DNA of 56,199 nt, from positions 1 to 56,199 of the forward strand of contig JAOTRV010000029.1 of the NCBI GenBank assembly GCA_030247575.1, read 5' to 3'. Below are positions 51,998 to 56,199 of the stretch, piece by piece. The translations under genes and the position numbers were made by a program. The notes beneath the pieces are model-generated. The model did not search any database, was not told the DNA's origin, and worked only from the letters and a program-made list of their open reading frames with translations. Origin of the DNA: Sulfuritalea sp. GTDB lineage: Bacteria > Pseudomonadota > Gammaproteobacteria > Burkholderiales > Rhodocyclaceae. The first letter of the stretch is position 1; each line of letters opens with the position of its first letter.

Positions 51998-52696
51998 ATG
52001 TCGCCGAATCCTGGAGTTTCGTTGACCATCCTGCGGGCGCTGCCGATTTTCGAGCGGCTCGACGACGAATGCCTCAAACCGCTGACCCGCGTGGCCATGC
52101 TGCGCCATGTAACGCGGCATACCGTTGTGCTGCATGCCGGCGACCGAACCGACAACATCTATTTCGTGCTGTCCGGCGCACTGAAGGTGCAGATCAGCGA
52201 CGAAGAGGGGCGCGAAGTCATCCTCTCGATGCTCGGTCCGGGCGAATTGTTCGGCGAAATGGGGGTGCTCGACGACCATCCGCGTTCGGCGACGGTACTG
52301 GCGGTCGAACCGAGCGACGTCGTGGTGATCGGCAAGGCGGACTTCAAGCAGTGCCTGGTCGAAAATCCCGATGTGTCGTTCTTCATCATGCGCAACCTGA
52401 CCAAGCGCTTGCGCCTGGCCGATCGAAACATCGAAAGCCTGGCGCTGCTCGACGTCTATGGCCGTGTTGCGCGCCTGCTGCTCGAAGCGGCGGAGACTGT
52501 GGATGGACGCAAGGTGGTGACGCACAAACTCACCAAGCAGGATATCGCGAAGATGATCGGCGCTTCGCGCGAGATGGTCAGTCGCGTCATGCGCGATCTG
52601 CTGGCGCAGGGTCTCATCCAGGAGCAGGACGGCCAGCTGGTTCTGGTCGATCTGTCGGTGTTCAAGCGGCACGGCGACGTCTCCGCCGCGAACTGA
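51998..52696 (+). CDS. CRP/FNR-family transcriptional regulator
   Basis: A 232-residue protein. Residues about 10-130 form the cyclic-nucleotide-binding barrel (VVLHAGDRTDNIYFVLSGAL, GPGELFGEMGVLDD). A long dimer helix is followed by a winged helix LTKQDIAKMIGASREMVSRVMRDL. There is no N-terminal Cys cluster, so it is not an iron-sulfur FNR; the HTH glutamate/arginine pattern (SREMVSR) is CRP-like. ACGGAGG supports ATG 51998; TTG 51995 and GTG 51992 are in-frame alternatives. Target genes unknown. Confidence 0.92.
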   Translation: MSPNPGVSLTILRALPIFERLDDECLKPLTRVAMLRHVTRHTVVLHAGDRTDNIYFVLSGALKVQISDEEGREVILSMLGPGELFGEMGVLDDHPRSATVLAVEPSDVVVIGKADFKQCLVENPDVSFFIMRNLTKRLRLADRNIESLALLDVYGRVARLLLEAAETVDGRKVVTHKLTKQDIAKMIGASREMVSRVMRDLLAQGLIQEQDGQLVLVDLSVFKRHGDVSAAN

Positions 52697-52843
52697 GCGT
52701 CGACGCGACGGATTCCGGTTCCGCCGAACCTGGCGAGTCGGGCAAATCACGCTGCTACCATTCGCGACGGCTGCCAGAACTGTCGCCGATTGCCGTATGA
52801 CCTGCGGCGATCAATTTGCTGCACCACCCTCCCTGTTCAGTCC

Positions 52844-54981
<2,138 letters not shown>

Positions 54982-55018
54982 TTCGCCGCTTAATTTCTGA
55001 CACTCCTGGAGACTGACA

Positions 55019-55360
55019 GTGCTGATTTCAAATGCTTACGCGCAGGCGGCCGGCGCCGCCGCCGATCCGTCCGGTGGCCTGATGGGCATGCTGCCCATCC
55101 TGCTGATGTTCATCGTGCTCTGGTTCGTCATGATCCGGCCGCAGATGAAGAAGGCCAAGGAGCAGCAGAAAATGGTCAGCGAGCTGGCCAAGGGCGATGA
55201 GGTCGTCACCCAGGGCGGCATTACCGGCCGCATTGCCAAGGTGGGCGAGAACTACCTGAGCCTGGAAGTCGCCGAAGGCAAGGATGGCCCGGTGGTGATC
55301 ACCGTGCAGAAGAACGCCGTGGGCGCATTGCTGCCCAAGGGCACGCTGAAGAACCTGTAA
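55019..55360 (+). CDS. yajC: Preprotein translocase subunit YajC
   Basis: A 113-residue inner-membrane protein with a GTG start; GGAG lies about eight bases upstream. The single helix is MGMLPILLMFIVLWFVMIRPQMKKAKEQQKM, followed by a cytoplasmic domain (GDEVVTQGGITGRIAKVG). Works with SecDF. 37 bases after tgt. Confidence 0.96.
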   Translation: MLISNAYAQAAGAAADPSGGLMGMLPILLMFIVLWFVMIRPQMKKAKEQQKMVSELAKGDEVVTQGGITGRIAKVGENYLSLEVAEGKDGPVVITVQKNAVGALLPKGTLKNL

Positions 55361-55403
55361 TTTTTATGGGCCGGCCGCGTCAATGCGGGCCGGCCACCAC
55401 GCC

Positions 55404-56199
55404 ATGAATCGCTACCCGCTCTGGAAGAACGCCACGGTGCTGATTGCCCTGGTGCTCGGATTGCTCTACACCCTGCCCAACTTTTTCGGCGAGGCGCCGG
55501 CCGTGCAGGTGGCCAGCGTCAAGTCCACGCACAAAGTCGATGCCAGGCTCATGGCGCAGGTGCAGGATGCGCTCAAGGCGGCAAACGTCGCGCCGCAGGG
55601 TGTCGTCCTCGACCTCAACAGCGTGCGCGTGCGGTTGGCTGACACAGACGCGCAGCTCAAGGCCAAGGATGTCATCGAGAAGGCCGTGAATCCCGTTGCG
55701 GCCGATGCGACCTACAGCGTGGCACTGAATCTGGTGTCGAATTCTCCCAACTGGCTGACCGGCATTCACGCCCTGCCGATGTACCTCGGCCTCGATCTGC
55801 GCGGCGGCGTGCATTTCCTGTTGCAGGTCGACATGAAGGGCGCGCTGACCAAACGCCTCGATTCGATCGGCGCTGATTTGCGCAGCCTGATGCGCGACAA
55901 GAACATCCGCCATGGTGGCATCAGCCGCGAAGGGCAGAGCGTGGCGATCCGTTTCCGCGAAGCTGAAACGCGTGAAAAGGCGCGCGCGGCCCTGACGGAC
56001 AATCAGCCCGACCTGCAACTGGCCGACGGCCAGGATGGACCGGATCTCAAACTGGTGGCAACCCTGAAACCCGAAGCGCAAAAGCGCATCCAGGAATTCG
56101 CGGTCAAGCAGAACATCACCACCCTGCACAACCGCATCAACGAACTCGGCGTCGCCGAGCCGGTGATCCAGCAGCAGGGCGCGGATCGCATCGTGGTGC
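55404..56199 (+). CDS. secD: Protein translocase subunit SecD, 3' end outside the window
   Basis: From ATG 55404 (MNRYPLWKNATVLIALVLGL, TM1) the frame stays open to the right edge, giving the first 265 residues of about 620. The P1-head typical text GLDLRGGVHFLLQVDMKGAL and QNITTLHNRINELGVAEPVIQQQG identifies it. 43 bases after yajC; secF is expected beyond the window. Confidence 0.96.
   Translation, partial: MNRYPLWKNATVLIALVLGLLYTLPNFFGEAPAVQVASVKSTHKVDARLMAQVQDALKAANVAPQGVVLDLNSVRVRLADTDAQLKAKDVIEKAVNPVAADATYSVALNLVSNSPNWLTGIHALPMYLGLDLRGGVHFLLQVDMKGALTKRLDSIGADLRSLMRDKNIRHGGISREGQSVAIRFREAETREKARAALTDNQPDLQLADGQDGPDLKLVATLKPEAQKRIQEFAVKQNITTLHNRINELGVAEPVIQQQGADRIVV

Overview
The window looks like a betaproteobacterial chromosome. 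Core GC is high. The panBCD and queA-tgt-yajC-secD gene orders, a sox cluster without soxCD, and the response regulator / kinase-exonuclease / CBS-DUF294 trio all suggest a sulfur-oxidising or facultative relative of the Rhodocyclales/Nitrosomonadales. This is inference from gene content; no search was run.

Positions 1-15.6 kb are a plus-strand defence island. It starts with a helicase carrying a DUF1998-like region and a C-terminal nuclease-like tail, whose 5' end lies outside the window. It continues with an SNF2-type helicase, a 200-residue RNase H-like protein, a 63-residue microprotein overlapping both neighbours by ATGA, a 1448-residue gamma-type adenine methyltransferase and an SMC-like ATPase. 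A second cassette follows: XRE-ImmA/IrrE protease, PIN-like nuclease and CoiA-like protein, each overlapping the next. The first block recalls DISARM and helicase-methylase-ATPase (Hma-like) systems but has extra components and a different order. It is the best candidate for a new or variant system.

Positions 15.6-22.4 kb are a minus-strand integration module of five overlapping genes: a small DUF3991-like protein, three large tyrosine recombinases (the middle one lacking the box I arginine) and a coiled-coil protein resembling the TnpC-like partner in Tn554-type elements. Broken genes sit at both edges: the first 70 residues of an anion permease on the left, and a DUF486 membrane-protein gene without its 5' part on the right. 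The DUF486 remnant still overlaps panB.

Positions 22.4-32.9 kb carry panBCD, then a 1.17-kb element with perfect 24-bp terminal inverted repeats and a 6-bp target duplication. It holds only a two-gene nucleotidyltransferase cassette, whose first gene is frameshifted. After it come the response regulator, a degenerate sensor kinase fused to a DnaQ-like exonuclease, a CBS/DUF294 protein, and a surface-polysaccharide set (TPR-FkbM methyltransferase, glycosyltransferase-like protein, UDP-glucuronate decarboxylase).

Positions 32.9-45.2 kb, all minus strand, encode an FGGY kinase, an FAH-family hydrolase, RhlE-type RNA helicase, an AsmA-like protein, an alpha/beta hydrolase, a MarR regulator, SixA, a CYTH/CHAD protein and a MacAB-like exporter. 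The exporter's adaptor contains an inserted Spy/CpxP-like helical segment. Positions 45.2-51.5 kb hold soxYZAXB and kup. The window ends with tRNA-Leu(CAA), a CRP/FNR-type regulator, and queA-tgt-yajC-secD, with secD cut by the right edge.
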